From Brienomyrus brachyistius (lineage: Eukaryota > Chordata > Actinopteri > Osteoglossiformes > Mormyridae): a stretch of DNA of 64,000 nt. The position numbers and the translations under genes are program-made. This document shows, piece after piece, positions 1 through 9,288 of the stretch. The notes beneath the pieces are model-generated. The model was not told where the DNA came from. It saw nothing but the letters and a program-made list of their open reading frames with translations, and did not search any database. The stretch covers positions 1-64,000 of the forward strand of contig NW_026042458.1 in assembly GCF_023856365.1 (NCBI RefSeq). The letters are read 5' to 3'. The number at the start of each line of letters is the position of its first letter. The first letter of the stretch is position 1.

Positions 1-284
1 ATCTTGAGCAGCACCGGCTGTCATTTAGCACAAAAGATGCCTGTTCAGTTTTCCATCTGAACAAGGGCCCTCTGGACCCAGGTGTGCACTACATGAGCAC
101 TTTGTTCCTGACTCCTTATCAGCGTTTACATTTACACTCTCAGCCAGTCTTTAATCTGCAAAGTTACGCTTGGTGAGATTTATACAGACACGAGTAAAGA
201 GGATTTTTTCACTTTTCCCAAATTCCCTCTAAGTCTGTATTTTCACCTCTTGAATGCTGGGATTTGTAGGCCCAGCTCTTCACC

Positions 285-600
285 ATGTATAACAACATCA
301 CCCTCAACGCTAGAGAAACCAAGGAGCTGATCCTGGACTTTCGCAAACGGATGACTCCCCAAAGTCCTATCTACATCGCAGAGGATGCTGTAGAGGCTTC
401 AACAGCTTCCAGTTCCTCGGGCACACAGCTTCTGGCGGTCAAAGGCATCGTCTTCAGGTGCTGCCTCAGAAAAGCAAGCAGCACCTTGAGAGACTCTAGC
501 CACCCAGCACTGTCACTTTTCACCTTCCATCCATCCATCTGCACAAGCATTTCCAGATTTAGAGACAAGTTTCCTCCCCATTGCTGTTAACCAGCCAGTG
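285..600 (+). pseudogene. LINE reverse-transcriptase fragment
   Basis: A 101-codon open stretch begins with a block containing KELILDFRKR, which resembles the segment downstream of the catalytic motif in fish non-LTR reverse transcriptases. After about 35 codons the similarity fades into a diverged, low-complexity tail. No endonuclease, no YADD box and no poly(A) tail are present, so this is at most a 5'-truncated and mutated scrap. The LINE reading rests on one short motif. Confidence 0.4.
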
Positions 601-1039
601 ACGCTGACATTTCCTCACACTGCCACTGTTACCTCATTCTGTACTGTTACTGTGTCTGTCTATGCTGGTGCCATTACTTTAATTTTATTTATATAGTATT
701 ATCACTGGTTATACTGTTGAGGTGCAACTACAGACAATTTTTCTTTGAATTAATCTAGCGACTATTTTCCCAAGCTGTTGATTCATCAAAACTATTATTT
801 TTCCTCCAGAAAATCAGATTGACCGTTTAAGTTAATATTATTTTAAGAACAACACAAACTACGTCATTGCGGGGTTTTAGATAATGGACACTATACAGAT
901 ATTTTTTTCGCCCACCATTCAATAAGCAGATAAGTAACTTGTCTAAAATATTTAGATTTGTATTGTGATCCCCAAAAGTTAGTAATCTGTATAAAATCAG
1001 TGTATTTTTGTTTTTTAAATTTGATTCTGTAAATCAATG
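601..1039. other. AT-rich spacer, nothing recognised
   Basis: This AT-rich DNA lies between the LINE scrap and the Tc1 element. I see no coding potential, tRNA-like fold or terminal repeats in it. Confidence 0.5.
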
Positions 1040-1041
1040 TA

Positions 1042-2210
1042 CACTGAACAAAAATATAAACGCAACACTTTTGTTTTTGCTCCCATTTTTCATGAGATGG
1101 ACTTAAAGATCTACAATTCATTCCAGATACACAATATTACCATTTCTCTCAAACATTTCTCACAAATCAGTCTAAATGTGTGATAGTGAGCACTTCTGCT
1201 TTGCTGAGATAATCCATCCCACCTCACAGGTGTGCCACATCAAGATGCTGATCTGACATCATGGGTAGTGCACAGGTGTACCTTATACTGCCCACAATAA
1301 AAGGCCACCCTGGAATGTGCAGTTTTGTCTCACAGCAAAATGCCACAGATGCCACAAGCATTGAGGGAGCGTGCAATTGGCATGCTGACAGCAGGAATGT
1401 CAACCAGATCTGTTGCTCGTGCATTGAATGTTCATTTCTCAACCATAAGCCGTCTCCAAAGGCGTTTCAGAGAATATGGCAGTACATCCAACCGGCCTCA
1501 CAACCGCAGACCACGTGTAACCACACCAGCCCAGGACCTCCACATCCAGCAGGTTCACCTCCAAGATCGTCTGAGACCAGCCACTCAGACAGATAATGCA
1601 CGGCCCCATGTTGCAAGGATCTGTACACAGTTCTTGGAAGCTGAAAATGTCCCAGTTCTTGCATGGCCAGCATACTCACCGGACATGTCACCCGTTGAGC
1701 ATGTTTGGGATGTGCTTGACCGGCGTATACGACAGCGTGTACCAGTTCCCACTAATATCCAACAACTTCGCACAGCCATTGAAGAGGAGTGGACCAACAT
1801 TCCACAGGCCACAATTGACAATCTGATAAACTCTATGCGAAGAAGATGTGTTGCATTGCATGAGGCAAATGGTGGTCACACCAGATACTGACCGGTTCTG
1901 AGTCCCCAGACCCCCAATAAAGCAAAAAACTGCACATTCCAGGGTGGCCTTTTATTGTGGGCAGTATAAGGTACACCTGTGCACTACCCATGATGTCAGA
2001 TCAGCATCTTGATGTGGCACACCTGTGAGGTGGGATGGATTATCTCAGCAAAGCAGAAGTGCTCACTATCACACATTTAGACTGATTTGTGAGAAATGTT
2101 TGAGAGAAATGGTAATATTGTGTATCTGGAATGAATTGTAGGTCTTTAAGTCCATCTCATGAAAAATGGGAGCAGAAACAAGAGTGTTGCGTTTATATTT
2201 TTGTTCAGTA
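1042..2210 (+). mobile_element. Tc1-like DNA transposon with 285-bp terminal inverted repeats
   Basis: The element is bounded by TA dinucleotides (1040-1041 and 2211-2212), the target duplication expected of Tc1/mariner elements. Its ends are near-perfect inverted repeats of about 285 bp (1042-1326 and 1926-2210) beginning CACTGAACAAAAATATAAAC on the left. The repeats are nearly identical, with a few differences such as GATCTAC against GGTCTTT-type changes. The interior is only about 600 bp and encodes one shortened transposase. At 1169 bp it is shorter than an autonomous Tc1 element of about 1.6 kb, so it is probably non-autonomous but could be moved by a related full-length copy. Confidence 0.93.
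1340..1891 (+). pseudogene. Tc1 transposase with in-frame internal deletion
   Basis: The 183-codon frame from the ATG at 1340 compares with about 340 residues for a complete Tc1 transposase. The N-terminal part is a paired-like helix-turn-helix (start MPQMPQALRERAIGML, followed by a second helix around RSVARALNV). The C-terminal part keeps the DNARPH block with the second catalytic aspartate and the SPDMSPVEHVWD block with the glutamate of the DD34E triad. The segment between them, which should carry the second DNA-binding helix-turn-helix and the first catalytic aspartate, is missing, and the frame is kept across the join. It could still bind the terminal repeats but should not cut or join DNA. 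It ends in TAC-TGA just before the right repeat. Confidence 0.9.
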
Positions 2211-3325
2211 TAGAATAAGCCCAGATTTATGTTTATTCAGTGGAGATAAGTACAACCTCTAAAGATAGGCCTACACCCGTTTTGGCAGTGTCTCCGGATC
2301 CCATGACAAATAATGCCTTCAGTACATCCTCCTCAACCCACACTGAAAGCAGAAGTGCTATGGGCTTTGCAAACGGTTTGCCGACATCACTCCTATACGT
2401 CCAATGATGACATTCACACCGTCTCCAGGGTGATGTTCCCTGACTCGCAGGGTCACTTGTGGTAAAGATAAAACCGCTTTTCTTGCGCGATTTGGACTCG
2501 CTCCATATATTAAAAGGGAGCTTCGTTGTCATGTTTGACGTAAGTATGAACAGGACCATCAAAAGAAAACAACTGGATGTGCATGTCAGGTATTGGGTGA
2601 ATTATGAGAATGGCTCTCGAGTGCAGTCCTGGTTCTGGGATCACAGTACATGAGCCACTCCACCGCTGAAGACTTACTGGAGAAGTTTAAGGTAAGCCAT
2701 TCAATAACATTTAAACTCATTAACGAACCCATGATTTTTAAATATCCATGGTTTATCTTTACATGTGTTTAAATGGGAGAACCATATTTATTGGTAAGCA
2801 TATTTTAAAGATTTTATTGCTGCTTCATGGCTTTTGCTGCAAAAAAAATAGTTCATTGAGGAAATAGAATGTTTAAGTGTTGTGTAGCAACATGTACAGC
2901 TGTTGTACAGGCAAAAACTCTGGCTCAGTCCAAAGGAGGTGGATATAGGAATGGCTGTCATCAAGGTGGGACTTCTGTGAATTCACTGGTATCTTTACAT
3001 ACAAATGTATCAAACAATTGTGAAGTAAAAAATATGTGAATAACATGGAGTTTGAGCTGGTTTGATATGTACAGCTGAGGTAGTGTTAACCTTGGGCTGA
3101 GTGTGCAGAAAGATTCTGGAAATTTGACAAACCATCTTTTTGTCAGAGACAGTCAGGAGCCAAAGGCAGTGGAAGTGACCTTGGTGTCCTTCAGATTAAA
3201 AAAAATTGCCAGATTGTGCTCTCAAAAATGTGCAAAAAGGCCTTGGATAAATGCCCTCTGAAGTACTCGATTGTACATGAGATGACGTGCTTGGACCCAA
3301 ACAAAATGCACACCAGCCAGATAAC

Positions 3326-3612
3326 TGTCATGCCCGGCTCGTCCGCTCCTCGTGTGTGCCACGCCCCCTAATTACCCACGTGTGATTTCCTGATCCTGCC
3401 CAGTCGTGTCTTGTTTCCTGCTGCCTTGTTCTGTGTATTTAAGTCCTGGTCTCCCCAGTTTGCTTTGTCTGTCATTAATGTCTGATGTTCGTAAGCGTGA
3501 GCTGTTTCCCGGTCCCTGTCCTCGTATTAAACTCCCGTTTGCCCCGTATTCCTGCTTCCTGCTTGCCTGCTTGCCCGCACGATCGCCGCTTCACCCGTAC
3601 CCGATCGTGACA
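3326..3612 (+). repeat. 5' LTR (287 bp)
   Basis: It starts TGTCATGCCC and ends GATCGTGACA. It contains a TATA-like TATTTAA at 3436-3442 and an AATTAAA-type signal (TATTAAAC near 3526). About 31 bp after the TATA-like box lies GTCTGTCATT (3467-3476), the likely transcript start, which is complementary to the sequence just inside the LTR. Confidence 0.92.
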
Positions 3613-3613
3613 G

Positions 3614-3623
3614 AATGACAGAC
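3614..3623 (+). promoter_or_regulatory. putative self-primed primer-binding site
   Basis: AATGACAGAC, starting two bases after the 5' LTR, is the exact reverse complement of GTCTGTCATT at 3467-3476, which sits where the element's RNA should begin. This is the layout known for the Tf1/sushi group, where the 5' end of the RNA folds back to prime reverse transcription instead of a tRNA. No tRNA-type TGG site is present here. The ORF's ATG (3615) lies inside this site. Confidence 0.65.
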
Positions 3624-5423
3624 CACAAAAGGAAAGGCCCCCGGAGAAGGAGGAGAGGACCGGAGGAGACGATCCGCCTGGGAGCCTGTTCGCTCTCCCG
3701 GCTATGGATCACTTCGGAGGAGAATGAGAGGGAAGTACCCGCTCTACCTCCAGCCCGGAAGCTGACCACACACTACCCCGATCCCGTGTGGAAGTACTGG
3801 CTCTCCAGTGAGGATGAGGACGAGGAGCCCTTCCTCTACCCTTACCCGGAGCCGATCCTTTCACCGCCTGTTTCTCAGGACATCGCACCACCTCTCGCCG
3901 CCGCTGGGCGCCGGAGAAGGAGGAGGAGACCGGCGATTGCCTGTCCCGAGGAGCTCCCTCCGTTAACGCCCACGGACACACAGCTCTCTCCCCCTGCAGT
4001 AACCACCCCGGAGGCGCTGCCCGCGCCTCACTTAGGGAAGCCGGTGAACTGCGCCTCCCAGTTCTTTGCCCTCCAGGGGTTGTTCTGGAGGATCTGGGGG
4101 GAACTGGTCCCTCCAGTAAGTCCGGAGGTAGCGGGGCTAGCGGAGCGACTCCAGAGGAGCTTTGCAGCATTTACTCCCGCTTCCGACCCCGAGGAGCTGG
4201 TGAGTATGGCAGAGGACGTGCGGCAGCTCTTACTGCTCCAGAGGGCTGCAGTCCCCGCTCCCGTGCAGCCGCCATTGGCGGCGGACCCCGCTCCCGTGCA
4301 GCCGCCATTGCCGGCGGACCCCGCTCCCGTGCAGCCGCCATTGCCGGCGGACCCCGCTCCCGTGCAGCCGCCATTGCCGGCGGACCCCGCTCCCGTGCAG
4401 CCGCCGCCGCCTGCGCAGCCGCCTTCGCTGCCCCCACTGCAGCCACCTGCAGCTCCAGGGCAGGCGCCCCCACTGCAGCCACCTGCAGCTTCAGGGCAGG
4501 CGCCCCCACTGCAGCCACCTGCAGCTCCAGGGCAGGCGCCCCCACTGCAGCCACCTGCAGCTCCAGGGCAGGCGCCCCCACTGCAGCCAGCTCCTGTTCC
4601 TGACCGCGTTCCTGTTCCTGACCGCGTTCCAGTTCCTGACCGCGCTCCAGTTCCTGCAGAGGCGCCCCCTCTGCAGCCGCCTGCTGCAGCTCCCGGGCAG
4701 GCGCCCCCTCTGCAGCCGCCTGCTGCAGCTCCCGGGCAGGCGCCCCCTCTGCAGCCGCCTGCTGCAGCTCCCGGGCAGGCGCCCCCTCTGCAGCCGCCTG
4801 CTGCAGCTCCCGGGCAGGCGCCCCCTCTGCAGCCAGCTCCTGTTCCTGACCGCGCTCCAGTTCCTGACCGCGCTCCAGTTCCTGCAGAGGCGCCCCCTCT
4901 GCAGCCGCCTGCTGCAGCTCCCGGGCCGGCGCCCCCACTGCAGCCACCTCCAGTTCCTGACCGTGCTGCAGCTCCCGGGCAGGCGCCCCCACTGCAGCCA
5001 CCTCCAGTTCCTGACCGCGCTCCAGTTCCTGACCGCGCTCCAGTTCCTGACCGCGCTCCAGTTCCTGACCGCGCTCCAGTTCCTGCAGAGGCGCCCCCTC
5101 TGCAGCCGCCTGCTGCAGCTCCAGGGCAGGCGCCCCCTCTGCAGCCGCCTGCTGCAGCTCCAGGGCAGGCGCCCCCACTGCAGCCGCCTGCTGCAGCTCC
5201 AGGGCAGGCGCCCCCTGACCGCGCTCCAAGTCCTGACCGCGCTCCAGCGGCTCCCGGGCCAGCTGACCGCGCTCCAGTCCCTGACCGCGCTCCAGTCCCT
5301 GACCGCGCTCCAGAGGCGCCCCCTCCGCCTGCAGCAGCTCCAGCTCCTGTCCCTTCTCCTCCAGTGACTTTGTCTCTCTCACCCCGGCGAATTCGACCCC
5401 GACCTGGGGTCTGTGTCCCGTAA
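3615..5423 (+). CDS. 602-aa proline-rich repeat protein of the LTR element
   Basis: A single open frame starts two bases past the LTR and runs 602 codons. Residues 1-200 are non-repetitive: a basic cluster (GPRRRRRG) near the start, an acidic patch (SSEDEDEE) near 65, a second arginine cluster (GRRRRRRRP) near 100, and a helix-prone leucine-rich segment with FALQGLFWRIWGELV at about 148-162 and ELVSMAEDVRQLLLLQ near 195. From about residue 210 it becomes tandem proline repeats: four units of about 12 residues (PAPVQPPLPAD), then PPLQPPAAPGQA and PPLQPPAAAPGQA units, mixed with six-residue PVPDRA units, to the C-terminus. No zinc knuckle, DTG or YxDD motif is present. The place in the element is that of gag, so a gag-like or RNA-binding role is possible, but I do not recognise the family. 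A copy at 54.3 kb keeps the same proline style, arguing that the ORF is a regular part of the element. Confidence 0.75.
   Translation: MTDHKRKGPRRRRRGPEETIRLGACSLSRLWITSEENEREVPALPPARKLTTHYPDPVWKYWLSSEDEDEEPFLYPYPEPILSPPVSQDIAPPLAAAGRRRRRRRPAIACPEELPPLTPTDTQLSPPAVTTPEALPAPHLGKPVNCASQFFALQGLFWRIWGELVPPVSPEVAGLAERLQRSFAAFTPASDPEELVSMAEDVRQLLLLQRAAVPAPVQPPLAADPAPVQPPLPADPAPVQPPLPADPAPVQPPLPADPAPVQPPPPAQPPSLPPLQPPAAPGQAPPLQPPAASGQAPPLQPPAAPGQAPPLQPPAAPGQAPPLQPAPVPDRVPVPDRVPVPDRAPVPAEAPPLQPPAAAPGQAPPLQPPAAAPGQAPPLQPPAAAPGQAPPLQPPAAAPGQAPPLQPAPVPDRAPVPDRAPVPAEAPPLQPPAAAPGPAPPLQPPPVPDRAAAPGQAPPLQPPPVPDRAPVPDRAPVPDRAPVPDRAPVPAEAPPLQPPAAAPGQAPPLQPPAAAPGQAPPLQPPAAAPGQAPPDRAPSPDRAPAAPGPADRAPVPDRAPVPDRAPEAPPPPAAAPAPVPSPPVTLSLSPRRIRPRPGVCVP
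4255..5330 (+). repeat. in-frame tandem repeat array (36-, 39- and 18-bp units)
   Basis: Within the ORF, 36-bp units (CCCGCTCCCGTGCAGCCGCC type) repeat four to five times from 4255. They are followed by 36-bp CTGCAGCCACCTGCAGCTCC units, 39-bp CTGCAGCCGCCTGCTGCAGC units and 18-bp GTTCCTGACCGCGCTCCA units in alternating blocks. All unit lengths are multiples of three, so copy-number change keeps the reading frame. Confidence 0.92.
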
Positions 5424-6180
5424 AGGGAGGGGACACAGACGCAGGGCTGGGGTCCCGCCCGCCCTGCCCCCTGGCTCGCCCTGCCTCGCCTGCGCTGGGG
5501 CTCGGTTGGCGCCTGCGGGTCCCTCTCCGGTGCCTCGTCGCCCTGCCTCGCTCCCCTCTCCGGGTCCTGGTCGGTCGCCTGCGGGGCCCCTACCTCCGGC
5601 CCTCCCCCGGACATCGCCGCCTGCTGCGGCTCCCCCCTCCTCCGTGCCTTCGCCCTGGCCCCTTCCAGCTCCCTCGTCCCCTTCCCTGGTGCTCCCTCCT
5701 GCTCCCTCCCTGGCCCCTCCGCGGGTCCCTCGCCCTGTCTCCTCTGCCCCTTCTCGGTCCCCTCCGGCTCCGGCCTCCCGGCCGCCTGCGGCCCCTCCGG
5801 CTGCCGCCCGTCGCCCGCTGGGGCTCCCACGGGCTCCCCTTTGTTCCCCCGCCTTCTCTCCCTTCTCTCCTGCCCTGGTCCCTCCTTTGTTTGCTCCTCC
5901 TCCTGTCTTTCCTCCTTTCTCCATTCCTGGTTTCCCGTCGTTCCCTCCCGTCACTCCCGCTCCTTGTGTTCCGCCTGTTCCCTCTGTTTCTCCCTTCCTG
6001 ATCTGTCTGTCTGCCTTCCCATCCCTTTGTCAGCTCTTGTCGCACGTCTTGTCCCTGGCTTTGTTTTGTGCTTCGGTCCTGTTTCCCGTCGTGCGTAAAT
6101 TCTGTTCTTGTTTTCCAGGTCCTGTTCTGCCTCGTCCCGTCCGTCGCCCCCTTCCTTGGCGCGCCCGGTGTAGCGCGCCT
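5424..6180 (+). other. pyrimidine-rich 3' internal region of the LTR element
   Basis: About 750 bp after the ORF stop is strongly enriched in C and T on this strand (long TCCCTCC, CCTTCC, CTCCTGC runs). It stays open in one frame as proline/serine-rich sequence from 5413 into the LTR. I see no conserved domain. It may be untranslated, or the tail of an older longer ORF. Confidence 0.5.
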
Positions 6181-6194
6181 TTGGGGGGGGGTTC

Positions 6195-6481
6195 TGTCAT
6201 GCCCGGCTCGTCCGCTCCTCGTGTGTGCCACGCCCCCTAATTACCCACGTGTGATTTCCTGATCCTGCCCAGTCGTGTCTTGTTTCCTGCTGCCTTGTTC
6301 TGTGTATTTAAGTCCTGGTCTCCCCAGTTTGCTTTGTCTGTCATTAATGTCTGATGTTCGTAAGCGTGAGCTGTTTCCCGGTCCCTGTCCTCGTATTAAA
6401 CTCCCGTTTGCCCCGTATTCCTGCTTCCTGCTTGCCTGCTTGCCCGCACGATCGCCGCTTCACCCGTACCCGATCGTGACA
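6195..6481 (+). repeat. 3' LTR (287 bp)
   Basis: It reads the same as 3326-3612 over its whole length. It is preceded by a run of nine G (polypurine tract) and followed by the ATAAC target duplication. Confidence 0.92.
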
Positions 6482-6638
6482 ATAACTGCCAGCAGAAAAG
6501 GAGAAATCTCATGCAGAAGTTTGCGCAGGAGAATCGGTTGGCAGGCAGGATATCTGCTGGTAAATCATAGGATAAGAATAGGATAGTTCAGAATATTATT
6601 TTTAAATTATGCTTTTCTTTTTTCACATCTAACTGAAT

Positions 6639-6948
6639 CAGGGACGGATTACAAACCGGGTTAGCGGGGCCGCTGCCCAGGGGCCCTTGGGGTGCAGGGG
6701 GCCCGTGGGCCCCAAGCCCAAAACAATTTGCAACGCTTATCAGCAATGTATTTTCGTTTGTCTATTTTAGAGGGCCTACATTCTTTGATCCTCTGCCTAC
6801 AAGGTCCCCTGACCCTATAGGGAGGGTGTTTGGCTGCCAAGGGCCCTTGACTTGTGGTGGTTGTGGTGGTGGTGCAGGTGGTGGTGGTGGGGGGGGGGCC
6901 TCGCGAACGTTTTACCCAGGGGCCCACACAACCCATAATCCGTCCCTG
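6639..6948. mobile_element. hAT-type MITE (310 bp)
   Basis: Inverted ends CAGGGACGGATTA...TAATCCGTCCCTG are flanked by a perfect 8-bp duplication AACTGAAT (6631-6638, 6949-6956), the hAT signature. It is non-coding, contains a GGT/GGTGGT-rich stretch near 6855-6895, and lies in the intron of the decayed hAT-like gene. Confidence 0.9.
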
Positions 6949-7740
6949 AACTGAATAGTGTTAACACGTAGATTTTAGCAGTATTTAGAAGACCGACTCT
7001 TGGTGTTTGAAAAGAAGCATCAGCCCAGTTATATTTTCTTTGATGAGCCTAGAGATATCTCAAGATTAAATTAAAATGATTGCACATTTATGGTATCATA
7101 GGAAAATTGGGTTATAAATCACTTTCCTATTCTACATGTGATTCTGTGTATTGACATTGTTGATCTGCATCTAATCTACTGTAATTAATGTAATTACAGG
7201 TGATGCAATATCCCAGCAGTCTGATAATCACCTGCACAATGAGGCAAAAGGCTTGGATTTTATATCCTTCATTCCTTCAGCACCATCCAAAGTTGATGTC
7301 TTTTTACATCAAAAAGTTAGTGGGCCTTATCCTGACCTCTGGATGTTCTGCAAGAACTTGCTGCTGCTGTCCTATGGGCAAGCCGAAGTGGAACGAATAG
7401 AGGTGGAGACCTGCAACTTATCAGAGGAAACAGTTGTTGCACAGAGGCTTATATGCGACCATGTCAGAGTGTGTGGGGGAGCAACCAAAGCGCCTCTGAC
7501 CAAAGGTGAAAGATGAGCGAAAAGCAAAAAAGAAAACTTGAGGAACTCAAGAGGAAGAGAGTCTCACTGGAAAGTGTATGTGAGAGTTTACAAAAGGATG
7601 CTGAGCACATGGCAGAGGAAGCAGAGAGTGCTGCTGGAACCAAAAGGGCAACATTACTTACCAAGTCCAATACTCTGAGCCGACGAGCGAAGGAGGAGAA
7701 AGAGCAGTTGGTGGTCTTAAATGCAGATACTGAAGAATAG

Positions 7741-9285
7741 GCTACTGAACTGTGACTCCTAACACATCAAGAGTGAATCGGTGGAAACAAAAATATTTAG
7801 GTTCTTTGCATTTTTGGAGTATTTTACTTTCTGTGCCTGTTTGTACATTGTTCACAGCCATAATACTTTATAATTACAAGGTAGTTTTATGTTAGAGCTC
7901 TTGCTCCAATAAATATGTGCCTTGTAATTAACTAAATTCTAGGCTATTCAGTTTTTTTTGCCCTCGTGATGGTCGTGGGTTGTGAAAAAAGCCTTCTTCT
8001 TAGGGGTACCGCTGGGGCCAGCCGGGCGTATGTCGTGGCTTCAGTGAGTACTTATGTTTGTCATGCTGCCTGTGTACTTTATAGCGGCACAACATATTTC
8101 TGCAAATTGCATGCGTCAAATTGTCTGTCTCTCTTAAAAAATATGAAGTGTCACCAAAATTTTAAACGGGGAATCAATCTCAATGAAAAATATTCGTCAA
8201 GTAACGTTTCTAAAATAATATAGACATACTAATAATTATATATTAATAAATCGGATGAACGATGCATCCCAAATTGTATCCGCTGCGCACTTCTTAATCA
8301 GGGCAATCGCATCGTGGAGGTTTCTGCAGACGCCCAAAAAGACTTACTTAAGAAAACTGTTGCATGATAATTTGTACCATTTTCAAGGGTGGGGGGCGTG
8401 CAGTAGATGCCCCCTTTATTTTTGTGCTTCTGCCGTTCAAACCGAGCAGCACTGAGTTTGTCATGGCACCTGACGCCAAATCTACTGCTTAGCTGCTACA
8501 GACAGAACTATCTTCAAATCACCACTAGGGGGTGTCAATGCTGCAGCTTCGTTCTATGGTTGATCTTTTTCAAAGACAGTTTTTTTTCTCTCTCTCCACA
8601 TAATCAACTTAACTGATTAGCGTGCTTTCATAGTAATGGTTTTTAATCCGTGTTAATCTTCTGAACAATGACTAGTAAAGGTTCTATGAGGTTGTCCTAC
8701 TTACTATGGATTTTAAGTTTTTTATCAAGGTGTTAAAACGTACCACAGTTGCCAGTCCTGTGTTTTATGTCTAGCAATTTGTACAGTTTCTTCAGTATAA
8801 ACACATGCCATGATCTGTGAGAATCTCCTCCAGAACTCTGCATTTCCTCAAGATCTTTTTGTAATATTGCATCATGGCACTGCTCAGAACAACACAGATG
8901 GTGCATAACAACACAAGGGAGTACAAGACAACATGGTGCAGAAACAGTGCGATACAAAGCAGGACAAAACTGGATGATACGTGGTCAGTGGTGGATAAAG
9001 TGCAGGAACAGCTGTACAGTGCAGCTGCCGTGGAAATGACTATTACAGGGGATGCAAAAGCTGCAGGTTTGAATTGTTTGGCGAATGAAGCTGTTCATGA
9101 ATCTGCTAGTCAGTGTTTGTGGATGGTGGTCAGAGTCCTGGATTATAGACTGAACCTTGTTACTGTGGCAGTTAAAGTACAGCTGGTCAATGGAGGGCAG
9201 TTCAGTGCGAATGATGTTCTTAACAGACTTCGCAATGTACTGCCTTCCTGTCATGTGGCTCCACCATACCATAGTACTACTGTAA
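7741..9285. other. no recognised gene
   Basis: It begins with the 3' flank and AATAAA (near 7910) of the decayed gene. The remainder has short open frames (for example 165 codons at 8874-9371) with no domain or splice structure that I can recognise. Confidence 0.4.
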
Positions 9286-9288
9286 GAA

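Larger units (their letters stand above)
3326..6481 (+). mobile_element. young non-autonomous LTR retrotransposon (Tf1/sushi-like) with proline-rich ORF
   Basis: Two 287-bp direct repeats with TGTCA...TGACA ends flank 2.58 kb of internal DNA. The whole is bracketed by a 5-bp target duplication ATAAC (3321-3325 and 6482-6486). The LTRs look identical base for base, so insertion is recent. The internal part has no gag zinc knuckle, protease, reverse transcriptase or integrase. It carries a proline-rich ORF, a long pyrimidine-rich stretch, a small GC hairpin (GGCGCG/CGCGCC near 6160-6180) and a G-rich tract (6181-6191) just before the 3' LTR that fits a polypurine tract. The TGTCA...TGACA ends, G-tract and self-complementary priming site suggest the Ty3/gypsy Tf1/sushi group. 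It needs enzymes from another element. Confidence 0.88.
2290..7740 (+). pseudogene. decayed multi-exon hAT-like transposase-derived gene, split by LTR element
   Basis: Scattered coding blocks match one family of multicopy fish proteins that I know as hAT-like transposase relatives. In order they are: a block with AEVLWALQTVCRHHSY near 2335; KDKTAFLARFGLAPYIKREL near 2463-2525; KRKQLDVHVRYW near 2562, ending at a splice donor (GGTAAG, 2692); a short VDIGMAVIK exon near 2940; KCPLKYSIVHEMTCLDPN near 3250-3305; NLMQKFAQENRLAGRISAG at 6505-6559 with donor at 6560. After an acceptor at 7198-7199 come the C-terminal block (LIC-DHVRVCGG near 7460) and a charged coiled-coil end at 7513-7740. Frame changes occur in several blocks, including a run of A near 3190 and the 7513 overlap, and the middle third of the family protein is absent. 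The 3' end has AATAAA near 7910. It is a pseudogene or dead element; the family name is from memory. Confidence 0.65.

Noticed and set aside
4255..5330. CRISPR-like array
   Set aside because: Repeats are contiguous, in frame and without unique spacers, in a eukaryotic LTR element.
4028..5830. 600-codon and 421-codon open frames on the minus strand over the proline repeats
   Set aside because: They are mirror frames of the GC-rich repeat array, reading as glycine/alanine or glutamate/alanine repeats. The plus-strand ORF has the right position after the LTR and a non-repetitive N-terminus.
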